This document shows, piece after piece, positions 28,181 to 37,323 of a stretch of 64,000 nt of DNA. A program made the translations under genes and the position numbers. Under the pieces are notes generated by a model. The model was not told where the DNA came from. It was given only the letters and a program-made list of their open reading frames with translations, and did not search any database. Origin of the DNA: Methanothrix sp. (GTDB taxonomy: Archaea; Halobacteriota; Methanosarcinia; Methanotrichales; Methanotrichaceae); contig JAPKXZ010000074.1 in NCBI GenBank assembly GCA_026394555.1, positions 92,424 to 156,423 of the forward strand. Reading direction: 5' to 3'. The stretch's first letter is position 1. Every line of letters starts with the position of its first letter.

Positions 28181-29307
28181 TAAGATCGCCTCGCATTCCT
28201 TAGGACTTTTTCATAACTCTTTGCGATCTCTCTCCAGTCGTACTTCATAGCCGAGGAGCGATGTCTCTTCTCGTCGTTTCCTGCTGCCAAGACGTTCTTT
28301 ACCTGCGATATGAAGCTCTCCACATCATCGTAGTAGTATATCTCGTCGCCGAGCAGCCTCTCCAGAGAGATCATGCGGCTGGAAAGCACCGGTCGGCCGC
28401 AGGCCAGATAATTGAAGACCTTCCCTCCGGCCGCGTACTCGTTCTTCTTCATCATCTTCAGGGGATTAAGGCCAATGTCCATAGCAGAAATGTAGCGGGA
28501 GAGATCGGCGTACAACACAGCGCCCGTGAAGACAATCCTATCGAGAACTCCTAAGCCATTCGCCATCTTCTTTATACCGTCCCCATAATCGGTAAAAAGT
28601 CCCGGCCCCACAACCAGCAACGTGGCATCGATGTGCGGCAAGGCCGACACCACGGTCTCCAGATCCACCCAGTGCTCTAGCGAGCCCACGTAGCCTAGAA
28701 CCACCCCCTTCAGGCCCAGAGATTTCTTGGCTTCCTGCATGGAAAGCGGCAAAAGAAGCTTTGTATCCACGCCATTGGGAACCACAGTTACGTCTTTTAC
28801 ACCCAGCTCCCCCAGAAATTTTGAAAGCTCACGGGTAACTGTAATTACGGAGTGGGCCGTGCGAAGATTGTATTTGGTGATGAGGCTTACCACCTGCTTG
28901 ACGACCTCACCTAAGGCAGATCCGGGATAATAAATCGATGCCGACTCCTCCAGGTGATCCAGATAGTCGAATACGACCGGCGAAGGCGCAAAGTTTGCGG
29001 CAAAGGATGGCAAAATATTGGTGGAGAGGATGACGTCTATGTCCAGCTTCTTCACAATGCTCCAGATCTTCCACAGGTGGTATGGAAAATTCAGGAGGTA
29101 ATAGAGGGAAGGGTCCTCGACATTTATCCAGCTCGCTTCCACCAGCCGGCATTTTGTTTCCCTTGCCTGCAGTTTGGAAAACCTCTTCAGGCCGAAATGC
29201 AGCACATAAACATCGTGCTTCTCTGCTAAAATATCGAAGATGAAGTTGAGCCGATTGGGAACAGGATGCCTGATCCAGTCGGTGGTGGGTATTACCAGTA
29301 TTCTCAT
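28180..29307 (-). CDS. Glycosyltransferase family 4
   Basis: MRILVIPTTDWIRHPVPNRLNFIFDIL...VVPNGVDTKLL...LGYVGSLEHWVDLETVV...YLACGRPVLSSRM. Confidence 0.88.
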   Translation of the reverse strand: MRILVIPTTDWIRHPVPNRLNFIFDILAEKHDVYVLHFGLKRFSKLQARETKCRLVEASWINVEDPSLYYLLNFPYHLWKIWSIVKKLDIDVILSTNILPSFAANFAPSPVVFDYLDHLEESASIYYPGSALGEVVKQVVSLITKYNLRTAHSVITVTRELSKFLGELGVKDVTVVPNGVDTKLLLPLSMQEAKKSLGLKGVVLGYVGSLEHWVDLETVVSALPHIDATLLVVGPGLFTDYGDGIKKMANGLGVLDRIVFTGAVLYADLSRYISAMDIGLNPLKMMKKNEYAAGGKVFNYLACGRPVLSSRMISLERLLGDEIYYYDDVESFISQVKNVLAAGNDEKRHRSSAMKYDWREIAKSYEKVLRNARRS

Positions 29308-29434
29308 GATCCTGTCGCCCTCGCGAAAGAGTCCTTGCATTCTGCATCTATAAAAGCCTGGGCCTTTGACCTTGCGGACCGAAAAGATCTAAAGCCAGGC
29401 TGAGCGTTATGCATCAGTTCGAGATATCCGGGCT

Positions 29435-30643
29435 GTGATAGATTTGAAGGGAGTTATATTGGCGGCAGGAGAAGGCCGTAGATGCAGGCCACTTACCCAG
29501 ACCAGATCCAAGGTCATGCTTCCCGTGGGAAACCGCCCTTTCATGGAGCATGTCATTTCGGCTCTGGCTGCTAACGGCATTCGAGATCTCTACATTGTAG
29601 TGGGCTATCAGAAAGAAAGGGTCATGGACTATTTCGAGGATGGTCTTGATTTTGGCGTAAAGATCACTTACCTCGAGCAAAATGAGCTTTTGGGGACGGC
29701 CCATGCCCTGCGCAAAGCTGAAAGCTATGTGAATGAGGAATTTCTGGTGGTCAACGGAGATAATCTCATAGATGCCAGGGCGGTTAAGGAGCTGATCTCA
29801 GCATGTGGAGAGAACGTGATATTGGCTGCTCTTCGCCGGCATTCCGGAGACTATGGGGTCTTAATGGTAGAACAGGAGAGGGTAAAGGCAATAATCGAGA
29901 AGCCAGGGAGGCCATGTTCCGGAATTCTCAATACGGGAGCCTACAAATTCAGTCCTGCCATCTTTGAAGATCTTCGCCATACACCCATATCGGAGAGGGG
30001 ATCTTACGAGCTGACAGAGACCATATCTCAGATGATCAGAGACGGAAAAGAGATCGTACCCCAGATATGCAAAGGCATATGGTCCGATGCCATATTCGCC
30101 TGGGATCTTCTCAATGCCAACAGCCTGGCTTTGGGCATGAAGGATACAATAATCTCGGGAGAGGTGGAAGAAGGCGCCTGGATCAAGGGGCCGGTGGGGG
30201 TGGGCGAGGGCAGCATTATCCGCTCCGGATCTTATCTGGTGGGCCCGATCTGTATCGGCGAGGACTGCGATATAGGTCCTGGTGCCACCATCCTGCCGTC
30301 CACTTCCATAGGCAACTCGGCCAGGATCGGCTCACATTCTGAGATAAGAAACAGCATAATCATGAATGATACCAGGATCGGTTCAGGGACTATTATCTCC
30401 GACTCGGTTATCGGAGCAAGCTGCACTTTGGGAGACCAATTGGTCATCGAGACGGGGCCGTGTGTCGTAGAGGTGGAGGAGGCCTTTTTGAGGGCAGAGT
30501 TCGGGGCAATATTTGCCGATGATGTGACCGCAGGAAGCAGAGTTCTGGTCAGTCCGGGAACGGTAGTGGGCACGGGTGCGCGCATAGCCTCAGGAGCCTC
30601 AATTCGCGGCTGGATTGAGAGGGAGAGCAGGGTGATCAGCTGA
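29435..30643 (+). CDS. Bifunctional sugar-1-phosphate nucleotidylyltransferase/acetyltransferase (GlmU-like)
   Basis: GVILAAGEGRRCRPLTQTRSKVMLPVGNRPFMEHVI...LGTAHALRKAESYV plus left-handed beta-helix hexapeptides. Confidence 0.9.
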   Translation: MIDLKGVILAAGEGRRCRPLTQTRSKVMLPVGNRPFMEHVISALAANGIRDLYIVVGYQKERVMDYFEDGLDFGVKITYLEQNELLGTAHALRKAESYVNEEFLVVNGDNLIDARAVKELISACGENVILAALRRHSGDYGVLMVEQERVKAIIEKPGRPCSGILNTGAYKFSPAIFEDLRHTPISERGSYELTETISQMIRDGKEIVPQICKGIWSDAIFAWDLLNANSLALGMKDTIISGEVEEGAWIKGPVGVGEGSIIRSGSYLVGPICIGEDCDIGPGATILPSTSIGNSARIGSHSEIRNSIIMNDTRIGSGTIISDSVIGASCTLGDQLVIETGPCVVEVEEAFLRAEFGAIFADDVTAGSRVLVSPGTVVGTGARIASGASIRGWIERESRVIS

Positions 30644-32448
30644 TGTGCGGAATTGTGGCTTATGTGGGCGACAAGCAAGCAGGACCGATTCTCTTTGATA
30701 CTTTGAAAAGGCTGGAGTATCGAGGTTATGATTCGGCGGGTGTAGCCATCAAGTCGGAGGGAGCAATTGTCGTCTTAAAGTCCGCTGGGACAATAGTAAA
30801 TCTGGAAAAGGTCTACCAATCCAAAGGCTGTCCGGGGGAGGGCATGGGCATCGGCCATACCCGCTGGGCAACGCACGGGCGGCCCAGCGACCGGAATGCG
30901 CATCCTCACACCTCCGGGGAAATTGCCATAGTGCATAACGGCATCATTGAAAATTACCTGGATTTAAAAGAGCTGCTGACTGAAATGGGCTATGTGTTTT
31001 CATCCGAGACGGACAGCGAGGTCCTGGCTCATCTCATTCACTTTTATTTTAAGGGCGATCTTTACGCCGCCGTTTGCAGGGCTTTAATGCATGTGGAAGG
31101 TTCCTATGCCGTGGCCGTGCTCGCGGCCAGTTCGCCCTATTTGGTCTGTGCCAGAAAGGACAGCCCTCTGGTACTGGGCAAAGGCAAAACTGCCATCTAT
31201 GTGGCATCCGATGTATCCGCGCTCCTTCCCTATACCAAAGACGTCATTCGCATGAAGGACGGCGAGATCGCCCGCATCTTTGCGGACCGGGTTGAGATAA
31301 TGGATCGAGAGGGTCAGCCCCGCCAGGCACAGGTCGAGCGCATCACCTGGGATGCCGATGCCGCAGAGAAGGGCGGCTATACGCATTTCATGCTCAAAGA
31401 GATTCATGAGCAGCCGCGAGCCATTCGCGAGACCATTGCCGGACGCATCTCGGAGATAGACGGGGATGTGCGACTCAAACTGGGCATGAGCGAGGAAGAG
31501 ATAAAATGCCTGGAAAGGGTGACCATCATTGCCTGCGGCACATCCTACCACGCCGGAATGCTGGCCAAGAACCTGTTTGCTCGTGTGGCCGGTCTGCCGG
31601 TGGATGTAGAGGTGGCATCCGAGTTCTTGAATATTCAGATGCGGCCCAAGGCGCTCCTTTTGGGCATTACTCAGTCCGGAGAGACGGCGGATACTCTGCT
31701 GGCCCTGAAGAAAGCCAAGGCCTGTGGTGGAAGGAGCCTGGCCATAACCAACGTCGTGGGATCAACGGTGACCGAACTGGTGGACGGCACCATCTACACT
31801 CGCTGCGGCCCGGAGATCGGCGTGGCTGCCACCAAGACCTTCACCACTCAGCTGGTGGCCATCATTCTGCTGGCCATACGTCTGGGCAGAGCTCGCGCCC
31901 ATCTGACGCCCGATCAGGCCAAAAAGATGCTTATTGAGCTGACCAAACTCCCCGGCCTGGTGCAGAGGGTTCTGGAGAAGAGGGAAGAGATCAGAAAGAT
32001 CGCCGAGCGTTATGCTGGCGCAAGCTGCTACTTCTTCATCGGCAGGGACTATCTCTATCCGATCTCTCTTGAAGGCGCGCTGAAGATGAAGGAGATCGCC
32101 TACATCCCATCCGAGGGCTACGCGGGAGGTGAGCTCAAGCACGGGCCGCTGGCATTGATTACGGAAAAGACGCCCGTAGTGGCGCTGGCCACTTGCGGCA
32201 AAAAGATTCAGTCCAATATCAAAGAGGTCAGAGCCCGCGGCGCTGAAGTGATAGCCCTGGCCACAGAAGGAGATCCGGACATCGCCAAGGTGGCAAGTCA
32301 CGTGATTGAGCTGCCCCAGACGCAGCCCATCTACTCCGCCGTGCTCTGCACCGTGGCCGTGCAGCTTCTCTCCTATTATACGGCAAAAAAGCTGGGTCTA
32401 CCCATTGATAAGCCCAGAAACCTGGCCAAGTGCGTGACGGTGGAGTGA
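30643..32448 (+). CDS. glmS: Glutamine--fructose-6-phosphate aminotransferase
   Basis: MCGIVAYVGDKQAGPILFDTLKRLEYRGYDSAGVA...GHTRWATHG...ITQSGETADTL...KPRNLAKCVTVE. Confidence 0.97.
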   Translation: MCGIVAYVGDKQAGPILFDTLKRLEYRGYDSAGVAIKSEGAIVVLKSAGTIVNLEKVYQSKGCPGEGMGIGHTRWATHGRPSDRNAHPHTSGEIAIVHNGIIENYLDLKELLTEMGYVFSSETDSEVLAHLIHFYFKGDLYAAVCRALMHVEGSYAVAVLAASSPYLVCARKDSPLVLGKGKTAIYVASDVSALLPYTKDVIRMKDGEIARIFADRVEIMDREGQPRQAQVERITWDADAAEKGGYTHFMLKEIHEQPRAIRETIAGRISEIDGDVRLKLGMSEEEIKCLERVTIIACGTSYHAGMLAKNLFARVAGLPVDVEVASEFLNIQMRPKALLLGITQSGETADTLLALKKAKACGGRSLAITNVVGSTVTELVDGTIYTRCGPEIGVAATKTFTTQLVAIILLAIRLGRARAHLTPDQAKKMLIELTKLPGLVQRVLEKREEIRKIAERYAGASCYFFIGRDYLYPISLEGALKMKEIAYIPSEGYAGGELKHGPLALITEKTPVVALATCGKKIQSNIKEVRARGAEVIALATEGDPDIAKVASHVIELPQTQPIYSAVLCTVAVQLLSYYTAKKLGLPIDKPRNLAKCVTVE

Positions 32449-32483
32449 GGGCTCCTTTCTTTTGCAGAGCACACCCTTCATGT

Positions 32484-33473
32484 TCAAAGGCTCTCGTAAA
32501 CCTCTCTGATAATCTGGTCGTTCCTCTCCCAGAACCTGTAATCCTTCGCCAAGAGCTTTTCCGGCTCATGCCGAAGGTTCTCCCGCACCGCTTCTTCCAG
32601 CTGTTCTGCCTTCACAACCACCAGATTTTTCCTTTTCTCCTCCGTGGTCACCCCGGAGGCCACTACAGTTTTCCCCAGCAGCAGGTACTCATTTAGCTTC
32701 CAGACGCTCTTGTCCGTGGCATAGGGCGTGAGCAAGCTCTCGCTATGGGGTATGAGGCAGATCCTGGCCTGACTGATCAGTCCGGCCACCTTATCGTGTG
32801 GTTGCCAGCCAAAGAATCGAGCGTTTTTAGGAAGGTTCCAGAGATACCAGCGAGAGAACGGCCCGTCGCCTATGATCCAGAAGGTCTGCTCTGGAATCTT
32901 CTCGATGAGACGGAGCAGATTGCCTATGCCCTCCTGGCGGCTGATTCTTCCCATGAAGACGATGGGCCTCTCATTGGCGAGATCAGACCGGGCAGCAGCC
33001 CGGCTCTTTTCCAGGAAGCTATGCGCCGGGTAATTGTTCACAATAAAGAGGGGCTTTTCCTGGGGGACGTAAGACCTCACCTTTTCCGCCAGAGGCCGGT
33101 TGACAGCTGTGATCACATCGGCGATTCTAGCCAGCTCTCGCTCAAAGTACTCGCCTGCCGGCCTGGCCAGCGGCCCAAAGCTCATCTGCAGTTCTACTCC
33201 CCAGGGGGAGCGATAGTCGTAAATGAGCTTTTTGTAGCAGGAGCCCTTCAGCTTGCCGAGACCATGAAAAATAATATCCGGCACATTAAAGAGGTGTACG
33301 GCATCCGGCCTCTCCTTTTGCAGGACCTGCCTGGCCTCTCGGGCTATTTGCAGCCATCCTTTAGAGCTGAATTGGGGCACGATGACATCCTGGCCCTGGC
33401 TCTCCAGGGTTGCTTTGAACATCAAGAGCCTTGTCGTCCTCTCCGGCTGGTTGGAGAGAAGAAGTATCCTCAT
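32484..33473 (-). CDS. Glycosyltransferase (GT4-like)
   Basis: IVFMGRISRQEGIGNLLRLIEKIPEQTFWIIGDGPFSRW...PYATDKSVWKLNEYLLLGKTVVASG. Confidence 0.88.
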   Translation of the reverse strand: MRILLLSNQPERTTRLLMFKATLESQGQDVIVPQFSSKGWLQIAREARQVLQKERPDAVHLFNVPDIIFHGLGKLKGSCYKKLIYDYRSPWGVELQMSFGPLARPAGEYFERELARIADVITAVNRPLAEKVRSYVPQEKPLFIVNNYPAHSFLEKSRAAARSDLANERPIVFMGRISRQEGIGNLLRLIEKIPEQTFWIIGDGPFSRWYLWNLPKNARFFGWQPHDKVAGLISQARICLIPHSESLLTPYATDKSVWKLNEYLLLGKTVVASGVTTEEKRKNLVVVKAEQLEEAVRENLRHEPEKLLAKDYRFWERNDQIIREVYESL

Positions 33474-34651
33474 GGATACTCGAACTTCAGCAGGAAGGGG
33501 TCGAAGAGCAGATCCGCCTTATCTGGCTCGATGTAGCATAGGCCCTTTGTCTGCACATCGTGTTCGCTTAGCAGTGGATCATAAACGTAAGCGTCGAGCC
33601 CTTTTTCCATAAGGAGCCTGGCCAGGGCCAGGTTTCTGCTGTGATAGAACTCTTTTACACCGGCACGAAAAGTTATGCCCTTGATGCAGATCTTAATGCT
33701 GAAAAGCGGCTTGTTGATCTTCATGCACTCCAGCAATATTCGTTCCGCCCAGTAGCGGATCATCTCGTCGTTGACCTCTCGCGAGACACTGAGCAAACGG
33801 CAATTGCTGAAATGTTCTCTCTTTTCCATCTCCTTTATGAGAAACCAGGGGTATACTGGAATGCAGTGGCCGCCAACCCCCGTGGAGGGCAGATGGATGT
33901 GGCAAAACTGGTGGTTGGCGTTGTCTCTGGCCTCGAAAAAGTCGATCCCCAGATCCTGGCAAATCTTGAAGAGTTCATTGGCTAAAGCGATATTTACATC
34001 GCGATAGCAGCCCTCCATGACCTTGATCATCTCCGCCACTTTGGCCGAAGAGACCAGATGAAGGTTGCAGATGAATTTTTTGTAGACCTGATAGGCTAAT
34101 ATCCCGCTCTCTTCGTCCCTGCCGCCGATTACTTTGGGAAATTCCCGGAGTCGCGAGAGGCTAACGCCGGTCATTATCCTCTCTGGAGAATAGGCCAGGA
34201 AAAATTCGTTCTGTAAAAGGCCGCTTGACTCGCATAGCCGGTTTTGTACCAGGCCCTGTGTAGTTCCCGGCGGAAAGGTCGTCTCCAAAACGACCAGATC
34301 TCCCTTCTTCAGGATCTTGCCCAGAGAACGGAGTGCTTTCTCCATAATTGAGAAGTCGGGATTATTGCTGGCATCCACAAAGACGGGCACGATCACTATG
34401 TAGGTACGGCAGCCTCTCGCGTCCTCGAAATGCGATGTGGCTACGAGCCTTTTTCCGCCGTGCTGTTTTATTAGCTCTTCTAAGCCCGCTTCCTCGGGTA
34501 TGGGATTTTCCCCCCGGTTTATCTGCCGACAGCGCTCTTCATTGATATCCACGCCTATGACCATAATGCCACTGTCCGCTACAACTGCAGCTAACGGCAG
34601 CCCGGCATTGCCTAGACCGATAACTGCGATCTTTGCACATTCTTCAGACAT
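33470..34651 (-). CDS. Nucleotide-sugar dehydrogenase (UDP-GlcNAc/ManNAc 6-dehydrogenase, WbpA/WecC-like)
   Basis: KIAVIGLGNAGLPLAAVVADSGIMVIGVDIN...YSPERIMTG...PSTGVGGHCIPVYPWFL catalytic Cys. Confidence 0.9.
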   Translation of the reverse strand: MSEECAKIAVIGLGNAGLPLAAVVADSGIMVIGVDINEERCRQINRGENPIPEEAGLEELIKQHGGKRLVATSHFEDARGCRTYIVIVPVFVDASNNPDFSIMEKALRSLGKILKKGDLVVLETTFPPGTTQGLVQNRLCESSGLLQNEFFLAYSPERIMTGVSLSRLREFPKVIGGRDEESGILAYQVYKKFICNLHLVSSAKVAEMIKVMEGCYRDVNIALANELFKICQDLGIDFFEARDNANHQFCHIHLPSTGVGGHCIPVYPWFLIKEMEKREHFSNCRLLSVSREVNDEMIRYWAERILLECMKINKPLFSIKICIKGITFRAGVKEFYHSRNLALARLLMEKGLDAYVYDPLLSEHDVQTKGLCYIEPDKADLLFDPFLLKFEYP

Positions 34652-35231
34652 AGATCTCCACACTCTTTCCACAGGCGGGGCATATATAAATCGACTTATT
34701 GCTGCATTGCACGGCATCCTCTTTCAGCTTCTGGCCGCAATAGCAGACATAACCCCTTTGCTGGCCGGGATTGCCCAGCATTAGAGCAAAAGGCGGCACG
34801 TCCTTCGCCACTACGCTTCCCGCGCCAATCATGGCATACTCGCCTACGGTTATGCCGCAGACCAGTGTGGCATTGGCCCCGATGCTTGCGCCCCGGCAGA
34901 TGCGCGTGGCAGAAATGTGCTCTTCATTCCAGATAAATGCACGCGGATACAGATCGTTGGTGAAGGTGGCAGAGGGGCCTACAAAGACATCGTCCTCAAT
35001 GATCACGCCCTTATAAACGGAAACGAAGTTCTGGATCTTCACATTGCTGCCAATCTCGGCATCAATGTCGATATAAACGCTCTTTCCTATGTTGCAGTTC
35101 TTGCCGATCTTCGCGCCCTGGCGAACGTGGGCGAAATGCCAGATCTTTGTGCCCTCGCCAATCACCAGGCTTTCGACTATGGCCGTGGGATGGGCATAGT
35201 AACTATGGCTTTCTCCTTGCATTTTTTCCAT
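34644..35231 (-). CDS. Hexapeptide-repeat N-acetyltransferase (WbpD-like)
   Basis: YYAHPTAIVESLVIGEGTKIWHFAHVRQGAKIGKNCNIGKSVYID...CRGASIGANATLVCGITVGEYAMIGAGSVVAKDVPPFAL. Confidence 0.9.
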   Translation of the reverse strand: MEKMQGESHSYYAHPTAIVESLVIGEGTKIWHFAHVRQGAKIGKNCNIGKSVYIDIDAEIGSNVKIQNFVSVYKGVIIEDDVFVGPSATFTNDLYPRAFIWNEEHISATRICRGASIGANATLVCGITVGEYAMIGAGSVVAKDVPPFALMLGNPGQQRGYVCYCGQKLKEDAVQCSNKSIYICPACGKSVEIYV

Positions 35232-35241
35232 TCCTTCCGTC

Positions 35242-36165
35242 CTAAGGCGTCTTGATCTGTAATCCCTGCTTGATTTGCTCGCATATTTGCAGGTTCTTCA
35301 GGGCCTCTTCTGGCGTGACAGGGAAAGGCCGGCCGGCCCGGACACAATCCAAAAAGGTCTTCAGCTCTACCTTTAAGGGCTCGACCTTGTTTACCAGGAC
35401 CTTTTCGATGATGTTCTCCTGCATATACCGCTCATTTTCCACGCCGTACTTGCCGGGCTTTCGGTATATGTAAACCTCCTGGGTCATGAAGTCGCCTTCC
35501 GCCGTAAAGTCCTCGGACTCGACATAAAATGTGCGAAACTTCTTGGAGGATAGACGGCTGGCGGAGATGGAGACCACACAGCCGGGGAAAACGGCCAAAG
35601 CCTCGCAGACGTTTGCGCTCCCGGCACTGAATATCTTGTAGTCGCATTCGCCCTTGAAAAGCACATTGAAAGCTATGTCGATGTCATGGATCATGAGGTC
35701 CTCTACCACGGAAGCATCGGTGATGCGGCTTGAGGTGGGATTATGTCTCTTGATGGATACATAATCGGGCCGCTGTGCGATCTTTGTCATCTCCGCCACG
35801 ATGGGGTTGAACCTCTCGATGTGGCCCACACCAACGATAAGCTCTTTGCCCTCGATGATTTTTGCCAGCTGCACTCCTTCCTCCACGGTCAAGGTGATGG
35901 GCTTTTCAATCAGGCAGTTTATGCCGGCATCGATTACTTTTTTGGCCGTCTCGAAGTGGTAGCGGGTGGGCACACAGATGCTGACTGCATCCACCTGGCC
36001 CAGTAGCTCTGGCAATGATTTGCATATTGTAGCAAACTCCCGAGAACGCTCTGCGTTTTCGGTAACGGGATCATAGACATAAACGTTGCCTACTCCTTTC
36101 ATTTCCGAGTAGACCCGCACATGATTTCGGCCCATGGCCCCCACGCCGATGACTCCTACGTCCAT
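35242..36165 (-). CDS. Gfo/Idh/MocA family oxidoreductase (WbpB-like)
   Basis: MDVGVIGVGAMGRNHVRVYSEM...AVSICVPTRYHFETAKKVIDAGINCLIEKPITLTVEEG. Confidence 0.9.
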   Translation of the reverse strand: MDVGVIGVGAMGRNHVRVYSEMKGVGNVYVYDPVTENAERSREFATICKSLPELLGQVDAVSICVPTRYHFETAKKVIDAGINCLIEKPITLTVEEGVQLAKIIEGKELIVGVGHIERFNPIVAEMTKIAQRPDYVSIKRHNPTSSRITDASVVEDLMIHDIDIAFNVLFKGECDYKIFSAGSANVCEALAVFPGCVVSISASRLSSKKFRTFYVESEDFTAEGDFMTQEVYIYRKPGKYGVENERYMQENIIEKVLVNKVEPLKVELKTFLDCVRAGRPFPVTPEEALKNLQICEQIKQGLQIKTP

Positions 36166-36168
36166 ACT

Positions 36169-37269
36169 TTAAGCCTCGAAGGAATTTATGGTCTCAGAGA
36201 TGTAGGCCAGGTCCTCTTCGCGAAGAGAGGGGTGCACAGGCAGGCTCAACACCCTGCGAGAGACGTCTTCGGATACAGGGCAGCTCTCATTAGTATAGCC
36301 CAGCTCCCGGTAGAGGGGCTGCTCATAAACCGCTTTGGGATAGTGAACGGCAGAGCCGATTCCCTTCGCCAGAAGATATTCCATCAGTTTCTCCCGGGAA
36401 GAGGCAAAGCTGTCCTCCACCCGCACCACATATTGATGATAAACGTGCCGAACGTTTTTCGCCTGGTAAGGGGTGCTGATGCCCTTGATGTTGATGTTGT
36501 CGTTTAAAAACGCGGCATTCTTAATCCTCTTGGCCGTGAACTCCTCCAGCCGTTTGAGTTGCACGAGACCAAGGGCCCCCTGCAAATTCATCATCCTGTA
36601 GTTGTAGCCTAATGTGGCGTGGTTGTACTTGCCAGTGTCACCGTGGCTTCTCAGCAGGCGCAGACGGGCCGCCAAAGCATCATCGTTGGTGGTGATCATG
36701 CCCCCCTCGCCCGTGGTCATGTTCTTGGTGGGATAGAAGGAGAAGCAGCCTGTAGCAAATGAGCCTACCTTCTTGCCTTGAAATCCTGCTCCGTGGGCCT
36801 GAGCGCAGTCTTCTACCAGAGCGATCTTCCCATCCTGGCAGATCTCCGACACAGCCGACAGGTCGAAGGGCTGGCCGTAGAGGTGAACGCCGATCACGGC
36901 CCTGGTGCGAGGAGTTATTCTTTTTTGCAGATCCTCGGGATCGATATTGAAAGTCCTCGCGTCCACATCCGCGAAGACGGGGCGTAGACCCTGATAGAGG
37001 GCGCAGTTGGCAGTAGCAATGAAGGTGAAGGCGGGTGTTATGACTTCGTCTCCCTTCTGTAGTCCCAGGGCCTTGATGGCCAGATCCAGGGCGACGGTGC
37101 CGTTGTTTACGGCTATGGCATTTTTCACGCCCAGATAGCCGGCGAATTCATCTTCAAACTGCTTGACACTCTCGCCCTGGGCGAGCATGCCGCTCTTCAG
37201 CACATCTCCTACAGCTTTAATCTCTTCGTCGCCAATGATTGGCTTGGCTATGGGAATAAAGTCTCTCAT
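36169..37269 (-). CDS. DegT/DnrJ/EryC1/StrS aminotransferase (WbpE-like)
   Basis: DFIPIAKPIIGDEEIKAVGDVLKSGMLAQGESVKQFEDEFAGYLG...FSFYPTKNMTTGEGGMITTND. Confidence 0.92.
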   Translation of the reverse strand: MRDFIPIAKPIIGDEEIKAVGDVLKSGMLAQGESVKQFEDEFAGYLGVKNAIAVNNGTVALDLAIKALGLQKGDEVITPAFTFIATANCALYQGLRPVFADVDARTFNIDPEDLQKRITPRTRAVIGVHLYGQPFDLSAVSEICQDGKIALVEDCAQAHGAGFQGKKVGSFATGCFSFYPTKNMTTGEGGMITTNDDALAARLRLLRSHGDTGKYNHATLGYNYRMMNLQGALGLVQLKRLEEFTAKRIKNAAFLNDNINIKGISTPYQAKNVRHVYHQYVVRVEDSFASSREKLMEYLLAKGIGSAVHYPKAVYEQPLYRELGYTNESCPVSEDVSRRVLSLPVHPSLREEDLAYISETINSFEA

Positions 37270-37323
37270 CATCATCATTTCCATTACTATGCTCACCCTT
37301 TGCCTTGAAAAGGTTTGTTATAT

